Assembly (NCBI GenBank): GCA_039881045.1 | Contig: JAYWVB010000001.1 | Coordinates: 434,001-498,000 of the forward strand | From: Chaetomium olivaceum | Taxonomy: Eukaryota; Ascomycota; Sordariomycetes; Sordariales; Chaetomiaceae | DNA length: 64,000 bases | Direction of reading: 5' to 3' | Made by a program: the position numbers and the translations under genes | Part shown: one piece after another, positions 1 to 12,164 of the stretch | Layout: every line of letters begins with the position of its first letter | Position numbering within the stretch: position 1 is the stretch's first letter | Notes under the pieces: model-generated | The model's input: only the letters and a program-made list of their open reading frames with translations | Database searches by the model: none | What the model was told of the DNA's origin: nothing

Positions 1-1
1 G

Positions 2-226
2 ATCCAGACGGCTGTCTGGGATGTAAAGATCCTCAAAGGATCGTCCACAGCGGCGCTGCTAGCCATTTCTGCCAACGAAAAAGCATACTTGGAGGAACGG
101 GAAAACATGTTCCTTGACAATGACGAGGCAGCCGAGACGTCTCGCAAGCTGAAAACTATCACCTACAGGTTTCGGCCTGGAGAACGTGGTTGGAGTCTGG
201 AAGCGGGCAAGAGGGAAGATGGATAA
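2..226 (+). CDS. C-terminal fragment of an unrecognised protein (5' end outside the window)
   Basis: From base 2 an open frame runs without a start codon to a TAA at 224-226 and gives 74 residues. The peptide looks like real protein: it has a hydrophobic stretch (STAALLAIS), then an acidic, Lys/Arg-rich helix-like part (NEKAYLEERENMF) and a basic tail ending KREDG. Codons favour G or C at the third position, as in the clear genes here. No family is recognised. A chance open frame of this length is possible but less likely given the composition. The start lies beyond the left edge. Confidence 0.5.
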   Translation: MQTAVWDVKILKGSSTAALLAISANEKAYLEERENMFLDNDEAAETSRKLKTITYRFRPGERGWSLEAGKREDG

Positions 227-3200
227 CCCCGGGGTAACTCCGATGGCGGTTGAGATGGAACTGTAGCTCCTCAATTTGCGGTGACAACACCGCAATCTGC
301 CGTGATATAATGAACATGACACATATGTTTATCGACAAATAAGTTGCGACGCGCCGCCGAGTTCGTCAGATCCACTGGAATACAGAGTTTTCTGCTCTCC
401 TGCGTCCCGAAGCGTCCAGTGTGTTCAAGACAGAGCCTCAGTGGCTGGCAGTAGAGGGATTTGGACTCTGCCTGACGGACCCAATAAGGCCTTGGGGGGG
501 GCTGCTTCGGTTTGTCGATGCAGGGGGCTGCGCGCATGCTGCAACATGGAACTTATCGTGACGTGCGGGAACGAATGACGAGAACGCGGGCCTACATTGT
601 GCCTCAGACCTCAGGAGCTTCGTTGGCAATGTCTCCCACCCAGCCGTCCTGCATGGCCTTGGCCGGTCTGGTTGACCTTGACCACCCGACAGTGACGACC
701 AAGCCAAGTAGGCGCTTGGCTCAAAGTGCTGTTTTGGGTCCTCGCCGCCGAGTGTTGTCAGCCATTGGGCATACCAGCCGATTGCGACATGGCCGAGGTT
801 GCGTGTTCACCGGGGAAACAGCGGGGTGAGCCTGGGGAAGCACAATGTAACGGCGGGTTGACATGTTCTCTTTCTGTGGTTCTGTGGCTCCATCACGCTC
901 CCCGCGGGCCGCACCGGAGCGTGTGCGTGTCGTGTGTCTGGTTAAGATCGGCTGGAAAGCTATGTCAGCCAGATATTGAAAGGGCGAGAGTGATCGGAGT
1001 GGGGAGGCAAGAAGCAATAACCAGAACCCAGACGTTGCACGCCAGGCTGATTGGGCCGCTGCGAGGGGAGTTTGGTTGCACAGGTAGCAATGCATAAAAC
1101 GAGGAGATGAAAGGAGCCATTGAGGGGAGGACGAGTGCGTGGGGAAAGTGCAGTTGAGGCTGCGAGTCCGGTCCCTTCCCCCATCCCCATCGTGGTGAAG
1201 CTCCTTCCAACTGGCCTTCCAACTGGCCATCGTTCCTGCCCGAGACGGCGAGATACGCGGGACCTCCTTCCAATCCACCCCCAAGTCCCTGATAGGACGA
1301 GGAAGGAGGAGGGCAGAGGCCGGGATTCCAATTCCACCCTCAAGTTCTTCTTAGGTCGACTGCCCCACGATTAGAGGTTCGCGCATGGTGGTGGGGTGAG
1401 CTGCGAAATCGCGAACTGTGCCAGTGTGAGGCTTGCGGCGCTGCAGGGAGTTTGTTTTGGAAGCGGCTACCGAGGAGCGACGTGTCGGTGAACTCTCCCG
1501 ATGAGTGGCTGCACTTCAGCACAACCCCAAACCGAGCAGGAATGGACCAATTCGGTCATGCCGAACACGCGGGCAGTTGACGATATCGAGAAAAAGGGGT
1601 TCCGAGCTGGCCTCAGTCCGCGATCCACACACGCCTCACCTCGGGATGGTGGCTGGCTTCCCCCAAGATCATCCCGCGCGAAACCCCCAATGGGCAGCGC
1701 AACCCTCCGGACGACCTATCCGAGGCGGCTCTCGCCTCTCTCTCCGCTCTGCTCCTCTTCCCCCCCGCTCTCTCTCTCTGCTATGAGCCTCGGCGGTATG
1801 GAGTGTGAACCTGAAAAACTTCCATCTTGCGCGAGATCGGTGTGCAATCAAACAGCTCAGATTCGGCACGGTGACGAGCACAACTGTGGCGTTCCCAATT
1901 CCAGGGCTCGGGAGCTTCATCAACATGCTGGCACACGCGCCAGACCGAAGAGACCCCGGCCTGCCCGGTGGTGGAAGGCGGCTTGTGGAGCCGGTGACTA
2001 GCTTCTCGGAGAACCAATCGGGTAGCAAAATCGCGGTGAGGCTGGTGACAGGGCCCGGCCAGCTCGGTATGTATTGGGCCCATGTCACCGTCCCCGATTG
2101 GTGCTCGCAAGGTGTGTTCGCGTTACGTAAACTTGTAATCTGCCCTCGAAATCCAGGCTTCATCACATGACCTCGGTGTACGGGGGTTAGGGTCCATGCT
2201 GTGTGCCAGGGGGTTCAGTGGGAGCGTGGGGGTTTCTGAGACAAGTGTTGGGTGCCCACGGGAGTTCCCTGCACGGTAAGTGAGTGTAAAATACCGCGAT
2301 CAGCGCGTGGTGTTGCAGGCTTTCTGTGATGGAGGGCGGCAAGCCAAAGTCAATGGAAAGCTGCACAGTTACAGAGGATTGACGTTGCTGCAAAGGACCG
2401 CCATGTACCTGCTGCTGCAGCTAGTCTCTAGCCAAAGGCGGATAGGAGATCGAGCCGGGCCTACGGCAGCACGGGGTAGAGTGGGAAGAGAGGGGGTTCG
2501 GGAAGAAAGATGCACTCCACTGACTGGGTCGGTCTGCGGTGAGCGATGGCAGGGTCCACGTGGACGTGGTTCTCGTTGGGCACTTCCCAGGGACAAACGG
2601 ACTTTAGGCTTGCCTGAATTGAGCCTCCAACAAGCGAGAGCATACCGCGGGTGAAATTAATTCTGGAAAAGGAAGAAAAAGAAACCGTGCCGGAGTCGGG
2701 CCCGGGGTTACAGAAAAACGACGGCCGACCTCACCTATCAATGCTTTGCCGCCCGCACCTGCCTCCCGTCTCAGACGCTCTTTCCTGACTTCACCCGCCT
2801 GCCGCGCTAATAAGAAGCAAAACCCTGACCATCTGCTTTCTTTGGATGAGGAAGCCATTGGTTCCTCTGAGCAATCTTGTTCAATCTTCACTTCACGTTT
2901 TTGAGTTCCTCCATCATTCGCTCTGGACCTCTGGTCACCTACGCCTACACCTACACCTACACCTAATATCCTGTACCTTGCCCCGTACATGATTTCCGCC
3001 GGGGCGTCGTGACGGCCGCATTATCAATTTACTGTCTTGTATCAGCATTGTTTCTGTACTTTCCCGGGCCCATTTTATCCCCCATCCCCCAACCGCCCGA
3101 CCTTCCCACGGCTACCCTCGCTCCGCTATCCCACGTTCCTCCGGACTCGGCCCTTCGGTCAAAAGCGTTGCGGAGCACCTTCCGGCGTGCCACATCGTCG

Positions 3201-3569
3201 GCCTCGAACCTTCCGTTTCCATCTCGTTTTGTGTGTGGGCTTGCCCAACCGCGCTCTCCAAGGCTCCTCACTCCTGGATAATACTTGTTTTGTTGTCACC
3301 AAAGCATCGCTTGCCAGCAGGTCTGGCGTTTCAGGGGAACGCATTCGCCCGCTTCTATCTCGGAGCTGTGGATATCCCGCAGAGTTCACACCACGACCCC
3401 AACAGGTGCAAGTGTGGACCGAGCCGGCACGTTGGGACATCGAGTTTCTACTTTCTAGCCGAACCTGCAGATAGGGAGACGGCCAGAATCGACTTTCGAC
3501 TAGCTGGATTCACCATCAACTATGGGATTTTGCATTCGTCTGAAACTCTGAACAACTTGCAGTCTCAGT
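227..3569. other. Intergenic stretch without a recognisable gene
   Basis: Open frames of 60-187 codons occur on both strands, but none has conserved-looking content and they overlap each other. There is a short CCTACA-type hexamer run near 2944-2965. The last several hundred bases are pyrimidine-rich and probably hold the promoter and leader of the caspase-like gene. Confidence 0.4.
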
Positions 3570-5354
3570 ATGCATCCGGCTTCCAGCTTGACTGAGGCCT
3601 CGCCCAACAATAGTGACGATTTGCGCCCTGTGTCACGCTTGCCTGCAAGCCCCGATGCCCACCTAACTTTGAACGCCATCTCCGAGGACAATGCACTACA
3701 ACCAGACGGCGCCTCTCAGCCGGTGCGGAAAGACACCAGCTCGTCGATATCGACTGCGGCAACCCTCGGGAACTCGACAACGCTCGGTACGGAAGACACA
3801 CCCGGGACTCCGTACAGCAGCGTAGCTTCATCGCCTACCACCTTCGCCGCTCAGGCTGTCTTTTCTGCTAGGGACGGAAGTAATGTGACCCCACAACGCC
3901 GTGCGAGTCGGCGTCGGACCGGCCCCCTGACGGCCGTTCAGCGCGAACGCGCCCACTTGATCAGGAAGATGGGTGCTTGCCCCGACTGTCGCCGGAGAAG
4001 AGTCGCAGTGAGTCCCCACTCCTAAATCGATTCTGTTCCGGTCTGCCGGCTCACAAACCCTCCAGTGCCACCCCAACCACCACAACATGACATGGGAGGA
4101 CGCTGCGAAAAGGTTCAGGTCACATGAGGCCTCGTCCCAAGGGCTCTCCCCTATAATAGGACCACAAATAAGCCCTGCGCCATTGAACACGAGAGGGTCG
4201 TTTTCTCAAGACTCCCGGGACATGGACATAGATACTTCGCCAACGCAGCAACACTCTCAGCCGTCCTTGAGCGAGTCACGTATCAGAACCCCTCTTCCGT
4301 CTGGTCCGCGCCCCGACAAGCACGTGAACCTGCCACCTCTACCCGGGTTCGATAATTTCAGGGCGGACCTTCAAGGAAGTGCGGATCGGATTCTTGAAAG
4401 CCCGTTTCGCAGTCGGTATGCCAACGCCTCGGTTCTCATGGTGCGGTGGCAAGACGACGAGGATGCCGGGGCTCAGAGTGCTCTCAACGACCTAGCCAAG
4501 ACATTCCACGAAAACTATCACTACACGGTCCACATAAAGACGATTCCAACATCGACGGACGAGTCCAGGACTCCCTGGTTGTGGTTGTCCCAAGCGGTCA
4601 CGGACTTCATCGCGGACCACAACCAGCGCGACTGTCTAAGGATATTTCACTATACCGGGTATAGCTACCTGGACAGCGACCGGGAGATGGTCCTTGCAAG
4701 GTGGGTACAGTGATCTGGCTCGCAACACATTCTTGTACGTACGCAGGCTCACTCTTAGGTACCAGCTCTAAGCACGCCGACCCAGCCTCGGTCATCCGAT
4801 GGAGCGGCATTCAGTCGTTTTTCGAAAATGCCCGCTCAGACGCTTTACTCCTCATGGATTGTGCGCATTACCCGACGCACACGGCGTCACGGCGATCAGG
4901 CATGCTGGAGTTAATCGCGGCATCCGCGGGCGAGGATCACGTCGAACATCTTGGTAGAAGCGCCTTCACTCGCGCGGTGACCGACCAGCTGCGAAAGAGG
5001 GCTGCTCAACCGTACAGAGAACCGTTTTCTTCTGCCGAACTCCACGCCAGGCTGCTATCGCTATACCCCGAAATAATACGAGAACAAAACCCGGAGAAGG
5101 AGGCCGTTGTGAGGTTCCCCACGCCGTTGAGCATGCAGATCTCCGGCACGAAAACACTGCCGTCTATCCTTCTGGCCCCGCTGCAGCATGGCGAAATCCC
5201 TCGTGCTCCGTCCAGCGGGGCGCAGATTAGCATAACGTTCCGCTTGACGGACGATCCGTTTAATATGGACAGCTGGGCTGAATGGCTCCGCATGATGCCC
5301 GGGGGTATCACAGAAGCGAGGGTGGAAGGCCCCTATCGCGATACGTTTCGGTGA
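3570..5354 (+). CDS. Caspase-like (peptidase C14 fold) protein, probably catalytically dead, with N-terminal Cys/His motif
   Basis: Three exons are inferred: 3570-4007, 4066-4700 and 4766-5354, with introns of 58 and 65 nt. The join gives an uninterrupted 553-residue protein. The N-terminal ~130 residues are Ser/Thr/Pro-rich and low in structure. They are followed by a basic Cys/His cluster, CPDCRRRRVACHPNHH, that spans the first intron and could bind zinc (inference). After a linker comes a caspase-like region. Its beta strand reads RIFHYTGYSYLD where fungal caspase-like proteins have YYxGHG, so His appears replaced by Tyr. The strand LLLMDCAHYP stands where they have LLLDCCxA, so the catalytic Cys position appears to be Ala. 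The C-terminal part (ISITFRLTDDPFNMDSWAEW, ending at DTFR) resembles the C-terminal domain of the same fungal family. A pseudo-protease role in signalling is inference. The second acceptor (base 4765) was chosen because nearer AGs break the frame. Confidence 0.72.
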
Positions 5355-5997
5355 CAGCAGTGGGCGACCGCCTCGCGCGGCGTCATTGCTAGGAATTGGT
5401 ACAACTAGCACATTGGCGAGTGCCTCGCCGCTAAACCGACGGACACAGAATGCCTGTAACGTTTCCCCAGACTCTGATGAGTCGTGTTTCTTTTCCCGCA
5501 TGATCTTTTTCAGCGTCGCGCAATCTCAGTCGGTGCCCTCATTTCAACGAACTTATGACGACGAATCTCTTCATCTAATAGAGCCGTCGAGAAGAGGGAT
5601 CCATCTTAGGGTCCGAGCCGTTGGTTTCCTTGAGAGTGGAATAGGGGATGGAAACGAGTGTCGAGGGAGATTGTATCTGATGAGCCCCTGTGGCCAGAGG
5701 CAGAAACAAGGTCCCTCGCCTGTGCCTTTCAGCTTGGGAAACAAGGAACTGTTGGTGTGCGTGAGACGAAGAGAGCTCAACCCATTTTAGTCGCCATCTA
5801 AGCCGTCTTACTGTGATTCAGTCATCCCTTCCGAGGTGGACGAACAGGGCGGCAAAAATAAGACTAGAAAACTCCTAAATTTAACTCTCATCTAATGGTA
5901 TCATTCTACCCCATGCTCACCCTAACAAGATACTAGTACATGCAACAACCAAGAAGAAAACAACAGCCTGCTCCTGCAATATCTACCCCTCCCATCC
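5355..5997. other. Convergent intergenic region
   Basis: It lies between the 3' ends of the caspase-like gene and phospholipase B. No gene is seen. The part after about 5860 is AT-richer, as expected for 3' untranslated sequence. Confidence 0.5.
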
Positions 5998-7962
5998 TTA
6001 TAGAACAGCCACCGCCGCAACCAAACCAACCATCAATGCCCACGCCGACCTCCCCGCAACCTTCACACCAGCCGACTCATCCGTGTTCCCATTCCCAATC
6101 TTGAAGGTAGGCTCATACTCGGCGCCACCACCACCTGACGCAATAGCCACATTAGCATCAGCCGACGTCCCGTTCCAGCAGTAGCGCTCGAAGCAGCTAT
6201 TACACGCGGCGGGCACCGCGGTGTCGGTACGGGCCCAGCTGCGGCTCATGACGGCGCAGGCGACACAGGCCTGCCACTGCGCGTCCAGCGTGCCGTTGCC
6301 CTGCGTGGCCGCGTCGTAGCCGTTGCGGATGATGCCGTCGCGCTCGGGCAGCGTGTAGGAGGGGGTGAAGGTGGTCACGTTGGACATGGCGGTGTAGGGG
6401 GCGTTGGGCACGTAGACGATCAAGGGGGGCGGGGTCTGGCCCTGGGATAGGGTGAAGTTGGCCACGTCGCAGCCGAAGAAGGTCGGGCGGCTGTTGAGCC
6501 CCTGGGCGAGGAAGGTCTTGTCGTCGGGGACGGCGGGGAACAGCGTGCCGTTGGCGATGGTGCCGCCGACGCGGTCGAAGCTGGCGCGCATGGCGGTGCC
6601 GTTGGGCCAGGCGTAGGTCGTGTCGGCGGAGGAGTCGACGGCGAAGATGACGTCGACGGAGCGGAAGGGCTGGATCAAGGGGTGCAGCGGGATGTTTTGC
6701 AGGTCCATGCCGCCGTCGACCAGGTCGAGTTCCGAGGTCGAGGCCGTCGGGTTGCTGCCCTTGTTCCAGCCGAGGAAGGGGTTGGGCACATACTGGGCGA
6801 TGTCGTTTTTGTCGGCGTCTAGGCCCTGGAGGACCGAGGTGCCGGCGTTGATGAGAAAGTCGGGCACGCCCTCGACGCTGGAGATGTTTTGGAGGAGGAA
6901 GGCGTTGAAGAGGGAGCTGCTGGTGCCGAAGATGTAGCTGAGCGAGTCGAAGCCACGGACGCACTTGCCGTCGGGCGGGACGACGCCGTTGGAGAAGTTG
7001 GAGGCCAGGTAGCGCATGGGTGCGAAGCCGAAAGTGGTCGGGTCCCAGGAGCCCATCTCAAACGGGTTGAACTCGTAGACGGTCGCGTTGAGCGAGATGA
7101 TCTTCTCGCCGGGCGCCCGGCCGTCGGCGACCAGGATCGGGAAGGGCGCGCGGGCGTTAGAGAACTCCTCGTCGTCAGCGATGCTGGAGAAGGTGTACGA
7201 CGGCCCACCCTCGGGCGCATCGATCAGCTGCCAGGCCAACGCCCTGCCCCAGTAGTCGGTGATGGACGTCTCGAAGCCGGCATCCTCCTTGTCGCTCACC
7301 TGGCCAGCGACCTTGGCCCAGTACCGGGGGGTGTCGAAGATGCCGGACAGGTCGGGCCCCGTGAAGATGGAGTTGTCGAAGCGCCAGATGCTGCTGTCCT
7401 CCCTCCCCTTCCGCAAGGTCTCGACGGTGGTGAAGTTGTTAGCATAGATACTGCTGACCAGCCATCCACCACCCGAGAGACCAGACAGGTACGTGCTGGC
7501 CTGCAGGAGGCCGCCAATGCCGCCCTTGTCGGTGGAGCCGGGGGTGCGGCTGTCGGCGGCGGAAATAAAGCCGGCGCCGTTCATGAGGGCGCGGTAGCCG
7601 CCACCAGAGACGGCGATGCCAATGTTGGGTAGGTCCTTGACGTCCGAGGCAACCCGGTTGATGTAGGCCTCGGCGTCGAAGCCTTCGATGTTGGCCCGCT
7701 TCAGGAACTGGATCATGGGGTCGACAGTGAGCGGGCGGCGCTTCGCCAACCAGTCGGTCTCGCTCTTGGAGAGCGTGTCGGCGCGCCGGATGCTGGGCTT
7801 CTCCTTGGGGCATGTCACCTGGGCCGGGGCATAACCGCTCGGCGCGTCGGGGCGCGCGCGGGCGCTGATGGCCAGGTCATCGTTCCGCGGCGGTACTCTA
7901 ATGGGCTCGGCGGATGTGGAAAGGGGGAGGAGAGCGAGCGGAAGAAGGGCGTTGAGATGCAT
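5998..7962 (-). CDS. plb1: Lysophospholipase / phospholipase B
   Basis: An intronless 654-residue protein of normal length for fungal phospholipase B, which hydrolyses both acyl ester bonds of phospholipids and lysophospholipids at the cell surface or outside the cell. Residues 1-18 form a signal peptide ending before AEPIRVPP. The patatin/cPLA2-like core shows the oxyanion loop GIAVSGGGYRALMNGAG (about 115-131), the nucleophile motif SGLSGGGW with Ser163, and the catalytic Asp in VDGG (Asp416), followed by NIPLHPL. There are many N-glycosylation sequons and Cys near the C-terminus. The last ~20 residues are hydrophobic after a small-residue stretch, which suggests a GPI anchor. The ATG at 7962 is the only start that yields the signal peptide. 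Function from the family is secure; the GPI anchor is inference. Confidence 0.95.
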   Translation of the reverse strand: MHLNALLPLALLPLSTSAEPIRVPPRNDDLAISARARPDAPSGYAPAQVTCPKEKPSIRRADTLSKSETDWLAKRRPLTVDPMIQFLKRANIEGFDAEAYINRVASDVKDLPNIGIAVSGGGYRALMNGAGFISAADSRTPGSTDKGGIGGLLQASTYLSGLSGGGWLVSSIYANNFTTVETLRKGREDSSIWRFDNSIFTGPDLSGIFDTPRYWAKVAGQVSDKEDAGFETSITDYWGRALAWQLIDAPEGGPSYTFSSIADDEEFSNARAPFPILVADGRAPGEKIISLNATVYEFNPFEMGSWDPTTFGFAPMRYLASNFSNGVVPPDGKCVRGFDSLSYIFGTSSSLFNAFLLQNISSVEGVPDFLINAGTSVLQGLDADKNDIAQYVPNPFLGWNKGSNPTASTSELDLVDGGMDLQNIPLHPLIQPFRSVDVIFAVDSSADTTYAWPNGTAMRASFDRVGGTIANGTLFPAVPDDKTFLAQGLNSRPTFFGCDVANFTLSQGQTPPPLIVYVPNAPYTAMSNVTTFTPSYTLPERDGIIRNGYDAATQGNGTLDAQWQACVACAVMSRSWARTDTAVPAACNSCFERYCWNGTSADANVAIASGGGGAEYEPTFKIGNGNTDESAGVKVAGRSAWALMVGLVAAVAVL

Positions 7963-10900
7963 AATTGTTTAGTTTATTTTGCTGGCCAGCAAAACCGGCA
8001 TGGGATTTTGCAGGTTGTGCTAGCAAGTAAAGTATGAGAATGACGATATGGCGTTCAAAACGAAGTCGGATCAAAGTCAAACGTTTCCTTGAGGTGGGAT
8101 GTGCCGAAATGAGATTTTAGGAAGGAACTGGTCGATCACTGATGGCTGATCGGACCGCTCGGAAGAAGACAATAGTTATTAATGAAATAAGACTGGAATT
8201 CAAGAAAAGAAGAGGCGGAAAGGAGGGTGGTGAGGGTGGTCGGCCAGAAACAACGCCGTGGCTGCCTGTATGCAGCCAACAAATGGGGGGTGAAAGAAAA
8301 TATGTAGGTTGGTGATGAGAGACAAGCAACACCGAGCGCGAGTTGTATGTAAGACGAGGGGGGGCAGTGTGTATTCCGTATTTGCAGGGCTGGCAGGGGT
8401 CGGAATGTACATGGTACTTTGAGTGTCCGTATTGGGCAAGTGTTGAGCAGAAGAACACCCCCAGCGCAGCGGTGAAACCCAGTTGCTCAATTCTGCCTTC
8501 ACTTCTTATTAACTGGAATGTGATATCGACTGCTTCATACAAGGTAAAGTTGACGGGCTGAGACAGTAAACGGGCATCTTGTTGCGCGTCCATACCTGCC
8601 CGCATATGGATAGGTATGTGCATAGATACATACATACATACTTCCATACATCCATTACACTCGAAACATATCGCTCAAATTCTGTGTCCCCCACGTTTGC
8701 CGGGCAATTGAAACGGGCCTCGAGACGGAAAGCTGACGCAGATCCTGTGACGACGAGGCCGGCCATTCAGTAACCAGCTTCGGCCGATTTATGGGTGACG
8801 TCGGACAACGATCGGCCGATATGAAGAGAAAAATATGTGACGGCAGCTTACGCCTCGCATTTCAGCTTGGGGCTGAGTAGAGTTGCATTGCAGCAACAAA
8901 TGCATCCCTCGCCCAAAAAGCCGTTGCTTTAGACCCTACTAGTTAAATGTGCCTAAACATGACGTGAGGTTAGGAGGGGGACTCTGAAGGTGGTGGGGGA
9001 AGGAGACCCTTGTTTCCCCACACCTCCTGCAGCTCGTAATTGGTACCTGTACATACTAATCTTACCCATCTTGCCAAGCCCCGAGTCGTGTGCCAACCCG
9101 CAACTGCGGATTCGCTGCGGATCTTCCATGGATTCCCCTTCATCCCGTTTGCCGTCTCACATGGAGATCGCCTCACACCGCGCTAGAACCGCCCGATCTC
9201 TCGACCTCAAAGAAAAAGAGATGGGACACGTGTAGCGAATATGGTCTATGAGGCCAACTCCAAGACCATCCTCTCTGCCAGGTCAGCCCCCAAGAACTTG
9301 GCCTGGGACCCATACGCGGAAACACATTTGGGCCCATCTTTAAGGCTCCACAGGCCTGACTGCCCGCATGAAACACAGCAAGCACCCTGGGTGCGTCGGC
9401 GAAAAATACACAGGACATGCCGACAACAGCATGGAAACCTCGGATATTCGGCACACCACATCACCTACCCCCTGTTTTTTGTGGCAGAAAGACAAGCAAC
9501 TGAGGGAGAAAAAGAAGAAAAAAAGGGACCGTTGGCACACGCTAAGTTCCGCCAACACGCAAGCAAACCGAAGACGCAACCTCGAGGTTTTGCTGTTTTC
9601 AACTCCGACCGGCCCGGGCCATCCGGACAACGAGTTGGCCATGAGGCCGCCATACAGATTACATACACATTCCTGTGTAAGCGAGCCACTGGTCGACAAT
9701 CCTAACTACATAGACATCACGGTCCGGAAGTTCGGCTACCCAGGAGAATCAAAAATAGATGGTTGCTCCATCGCGCTCCTGTTTGGAAAATTTCCCATGA
9801 AACACCCAAATCCGTTTGCCGTGGTATTGTAATTCATCTCGCTCTCGACTGTTTCAAAAAGGCAATCAGAAATTTCACGTACCCGAGCCATCAAGTCGTC
9901 TCACCTCCACGATGACATTCCCAAAAAGAAGAGAAAAAATAAAGAAAAAAATAAAGAAAAAAGGAAAAAATATTTACCCGTCGAGCGTAACTGATAATAC
10001 GATTATAAAAACACGAAATACCATATCAGTTATCTATCTGTCTGAACGTAGCGCCATGCATAGACGCCAAACAAATTATTACACCGAGCCAACTCCTTAA
10101 ATTCCCCTCCGTGCTGGTTTAATTACACACATGATTGCTTGTTGAACGTCATCTGGCTTCTTTAATTAAACTGACCTGTGATGACTTTCCATTATCATGG
10201 GCAAGTAAGATCCCCAAGTCGGCGGTTGCTGCTGAGCCAATTGACTTGATCCAACTTTGAAGAGCACAATCCTCAGAGAATCTTATGGCACAGTTGTTAC
10301 TTCGACTACAGGTTAAGGCCCGGCCTAGGACTCTAGATATGTAGAAAATAAAGCATTGTACCAAGTATTGTTTGAAGGCCAATATAAAGCAGGTGGTTTC
10401 CACAGCCGGGCTAGGCAAGGTAGGTATTCTCGTTGCCTATGTCTGGATAAACCGAGAAGGCTTACTACTAATACAGCACTCCGAATTCGATCCCTGAACA
10501 GATATTATGATGATTGCCGCGAAGGTAGGTTCTCTAAGTGATACTGATCTCTGAAGGTCAAGCGTTGCCGTCAAATATCCGTTGCTGTAACAGGCCACAC
10601 GTTGGCGTTGAAGTGATGCACAAGGCGAGGCGGGAATGGACTAGATTGCTTCGAATGAAGAGAGAAAGAGAGAAAGAGCTAAGCTACAGGAAGAAAGAGA
10701 CAGCTTTATCGTGTTGCTGAAACGGGGCATGGAAGGTTCTAGCATAGTCCATCCAAGTGGGACTCGAACCCACCAGGTTTGGCATCGCCGAACCTACCCA
10801 CGGGCCCAGCCCGTCACAGTTGCGAGCTGCAGTATTATATTGAATTCTATAATGCTTTAAGATCGTCAAAAACACGCCCGTGCAAGCGTTGGCAAAGGAT

Positions 10901-12164
10901 GAATCGGACTAGATAACTTTACCAGAAGGCGTAGCAAGAAGCCCACGATCATGATGCGAAGCGACAGCCATTTGAATGTTGTCCGACAATTGACAGAGGA
11001 CCCGATGTTGCTGAACTTCTTTTTCTAACCGTCGTTGGACATGTCATCGAAAATGCGAATGTATGTGCTACATGCAGCTATGAGTCCGGTGTAAGCTGTC
11101 TTACATCAGCTTGATAAACTCGGTGTTGCGGCATGCTGACCGTACCAGATTCTTGAGCAACCAAACTGGAACCCTAGAAGGATATGTGAAAGAGCACTGT
11201 CGAGACTGTCTTATCGTCGAATCAAAGATTCTAACTCTTCACCTAGGCACATACTTCAGCCTTGAGTAGGAACTGGTTAAGCATGACATCAAATTCCCAC
11301 AGTGTCGATTCAAAATATGCGTCTCGTTGTCTATAAAGACCCCACGTACAATGCTCGACGTACCAGCGGGCTTTTGACCTCGACGTCGAGGATGGGAGTA
11401 GTACAGATACGTTCGAAATGTACCGGAAGCTCCAGGACACGTCGAGCTTTATAGCTATCCCATCTATGCGCCTCGAGAAGTACGGTAAGAGAAAAATCTC
11501 ATGAACGGTAAGCCCCCTACCATGTCTGAGCGCGAACTCGGTATGTCAGCCGGCCTCAGATTGCAGTACTTCTTGGTGAGCGGCTAAGCCTGCAGCATTC
11601 AAGGCCCATTATCTAGTAGTTCAATCTCGCACTTAGAAGAGGAGAATCGTAGAATTTATATTATGTTATTACTGTCTTGCCATGTCATCTGCCGTGAGCT
11701 CGCTGAATGAAGGGGGAAGTAGCTCGGCTATCTGGTAAAACGTATATATCTATTGGTACCTAACCTATTCTCAAAAGAATATAATAAATGGAGTGCATTT
11801 AGAATGGGATAAAAACTACCATTTAGGATCTCTATATTGGGTTTTGCCTATGTGACTGTAAAGCACCATATTGTAAACGGTACTGTACCATAAGATACTG
11901 AAGGAGGACTTGCTTTCCTCAAGCAGTACCACCTAGAGTACAAAGAGCAAGACGGAGCTTCTTGGTTATGTGACAAAACGCCTACCGCTCTCTCATATAT
12001 CGATTTATGAGAAACTTTTGGTTGTGACTGTTGGCAGATATCACAGAAGCGACTGTACACCAAGACCATCCTGAGGAAGGCACAGAGCATGAATGGGGAA
12101 CTTGAACTCTATTAACCAAGCCGTTTTTATGTGATAGAAAATCCGAATAACCAGCTACTCAAAA
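7963..12164. other. Gene-poor stretch, AT-rich in its right half
   Basis: No conserved protein is visible in 4.2 kb. The first few hundred bases hold the phospholipase B promoter. A TACA/CATA microsatellite lies at about 8626-8641 and an A-rich AAAT/AAAG tract at about 9927-9972. From about 9900 to 12150 the sequence is clearly AT-richer than the coding regions and has only short open frames. It could be decayed mobile-element DNA, but no transposase, reverse transcriptase or terminal repeat was found. Confidence 0.4.
10757..10773 (-). other. tRNA T-arm / B-box-like motif, possible tRNA relic
   Basis: On the minus strand there is a perfect 5-bp stem (GTGGG/CCCAC) closing a TTCGAGT loop, which is the RNA polymerase III B-box consensus and a normal T arm. 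Just 5' of it, about 10774-10795, a GGTT/AACC hairpin could be a distorted anticodon or variable arm. No matching 7-bp acceptor stem and no convincing D arm are present. I read it as a decayed tRNA or tRNA-derived element. Confidence 0.3.

Noticed and set aside
2944..2965. CRISPR-like or telomere-like array at the CCTACA run
   Set aside because: Simple short hexamer run without spacers; not the telomere unit.
4747..4765. Earlier acceptors (after CAG 4746 or TAG 4758) for the second intron of the caspase-like gene
   Set aside because: Both put the downstream exon out of frame; the CAG at 4763-4765 keeps it open.
6200..7220. Long alternative frames opposite or alongside phospholipase B
   Set aside because: Shadow frames of a GC-rich gene, dominated by Arg, His and Pro.
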